Origin: Leptolyngbya sp. SIO4C5
GTDB taxonomy: Bacteria; Cyanobacteriota; Cyanobacteriia; Phormidesmidales; Phormidesmidaceae
Reading direction: 5' to 3'
DNA length: 5,322 nucleotides
Assembly (NCBI GenBank): GCA_010671965.1
Contig: JAAHIC010000363.1
Location: 1 to 5,322 of the forward strand
In this document: one piece after another, positions 5,208-5,322 of the stretch
Layout: every line of letters begins with the position of its first letter
Position numbering within the stretch: position 1 is the first letter of the stretch
Position numbers and translations under genes: made by a program
Notes under the pieces: generated by a model
Told to the model about the DNA's origin: nothing
Databases searched by the model: none
The model's input: only the letters and a program-made list of their open reading frames with translations

Positions 5208-5322
5208 TTGCCCGACAGAAGAACAGCTCTGAAGCTTGGCTGAATTCAGTTAACTATATCTACGCAAATTGCTTGAGTTCTGAAATTCAGCCAAGCTTCA
5301 GAGCTGTTCTTCTGTCGGGCAA
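5208..5322. repeat. Large inverted repeat reaching the window end
   Basis: Bases 5208-5246 are the exact reverse complement of 5284-5322 (39 bp; outer end TTGCCCGACAGAAGAACAGC). With one unpaired base (A5283) the pairing extends by three more bases to 5249/5280, around a loop of about 30 nt (5250-5279). The right arm matches to the last base of the window, so the outer limit cannot be seen and the repeat may be longer. There is no T-run inside the window, so it is not a visible terminator. It could be a small mobile element with long terminal repeats, the edge of a larger palindrome, or an amplification or assembly fold-back. Confidence 0.85.

Noticed and set aside
5044..5232. A 62-codon plus-strand open stretch, with an internal ATG at 5134 giving 32 aa
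   Set aside because: No good ribosome binding site or family resemblance, and its end lies inside the inverted-repeat arm.

Overview
The window looks cyanobacterial. It is dominated by one very large RTX-type (hemolysin-type Ca2+-binding repeat) protein gene on the minus strand. Its C-terminal secretion domain is of the kind seen in cyanobacterial RTX proteins, and the gene carries two copies of the HIP1 octamer GCGATCGC (1954-1961 and 2808-2815), a palindrome strongly enriched in many cyanobacterial genomes. This is a phylum-level guess only; nothing here fixes genus or species.

Layout. Positions 1 to about 606 are a patchwork of broken genes: (i) the first ~28 codons of a biotin carboxylase-type subunit on the plus strand, broken off near 127; (ii) ~140 bp of unassigned sequence; (iii) a minus-strand fragment with a histidine-kinase-like H-box (SLAHEIRN), ending at 268; (iv) the left end and first 41 codons of an IS5-family insertion sequence, also minus strand, cut off near 403. 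The outer end of this IS coincides with the stop codon of the RTX gene. Positions 606-4658 encode the RTX protein of about 1350 aa, starting at ATG 4658 (a TTG at 4712 would give 1368 aa). Positions 4659-5207 are AT-rich, have no convincing gene, and should hold the promoter and leader of the RTX gene. Positions 5208-5322 form a near-perfect inverted repeat with 39-42 bp arms that runs to the last base of the window.

How the parts work together. Only the RTX gene appears intact. It has no N-terminal signal peptide and no cysteine from ATG 4658 onward, and it ends in a C-terminal domain typical of type I secretion substrates, so it is probably exported by an ABC/HlyD/TolC-type exporter encoded elsewhere. 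No transporter, activating acyltransferase or enzymatic domain is present, so a surface-layer-like, adhesive or matrix role is more plausible than a toxin role, but that is inference. I see no multi-gene novel system. The points of most interest are the IS end that supplies the last base of the RTX stop codon, the regular internal architecture of the protein (three FDAAD interruption modules and six in-phase tryptophan decapeptides), and the large terminal hairpin, which may be a mobile-element end or an assembly fold-back.
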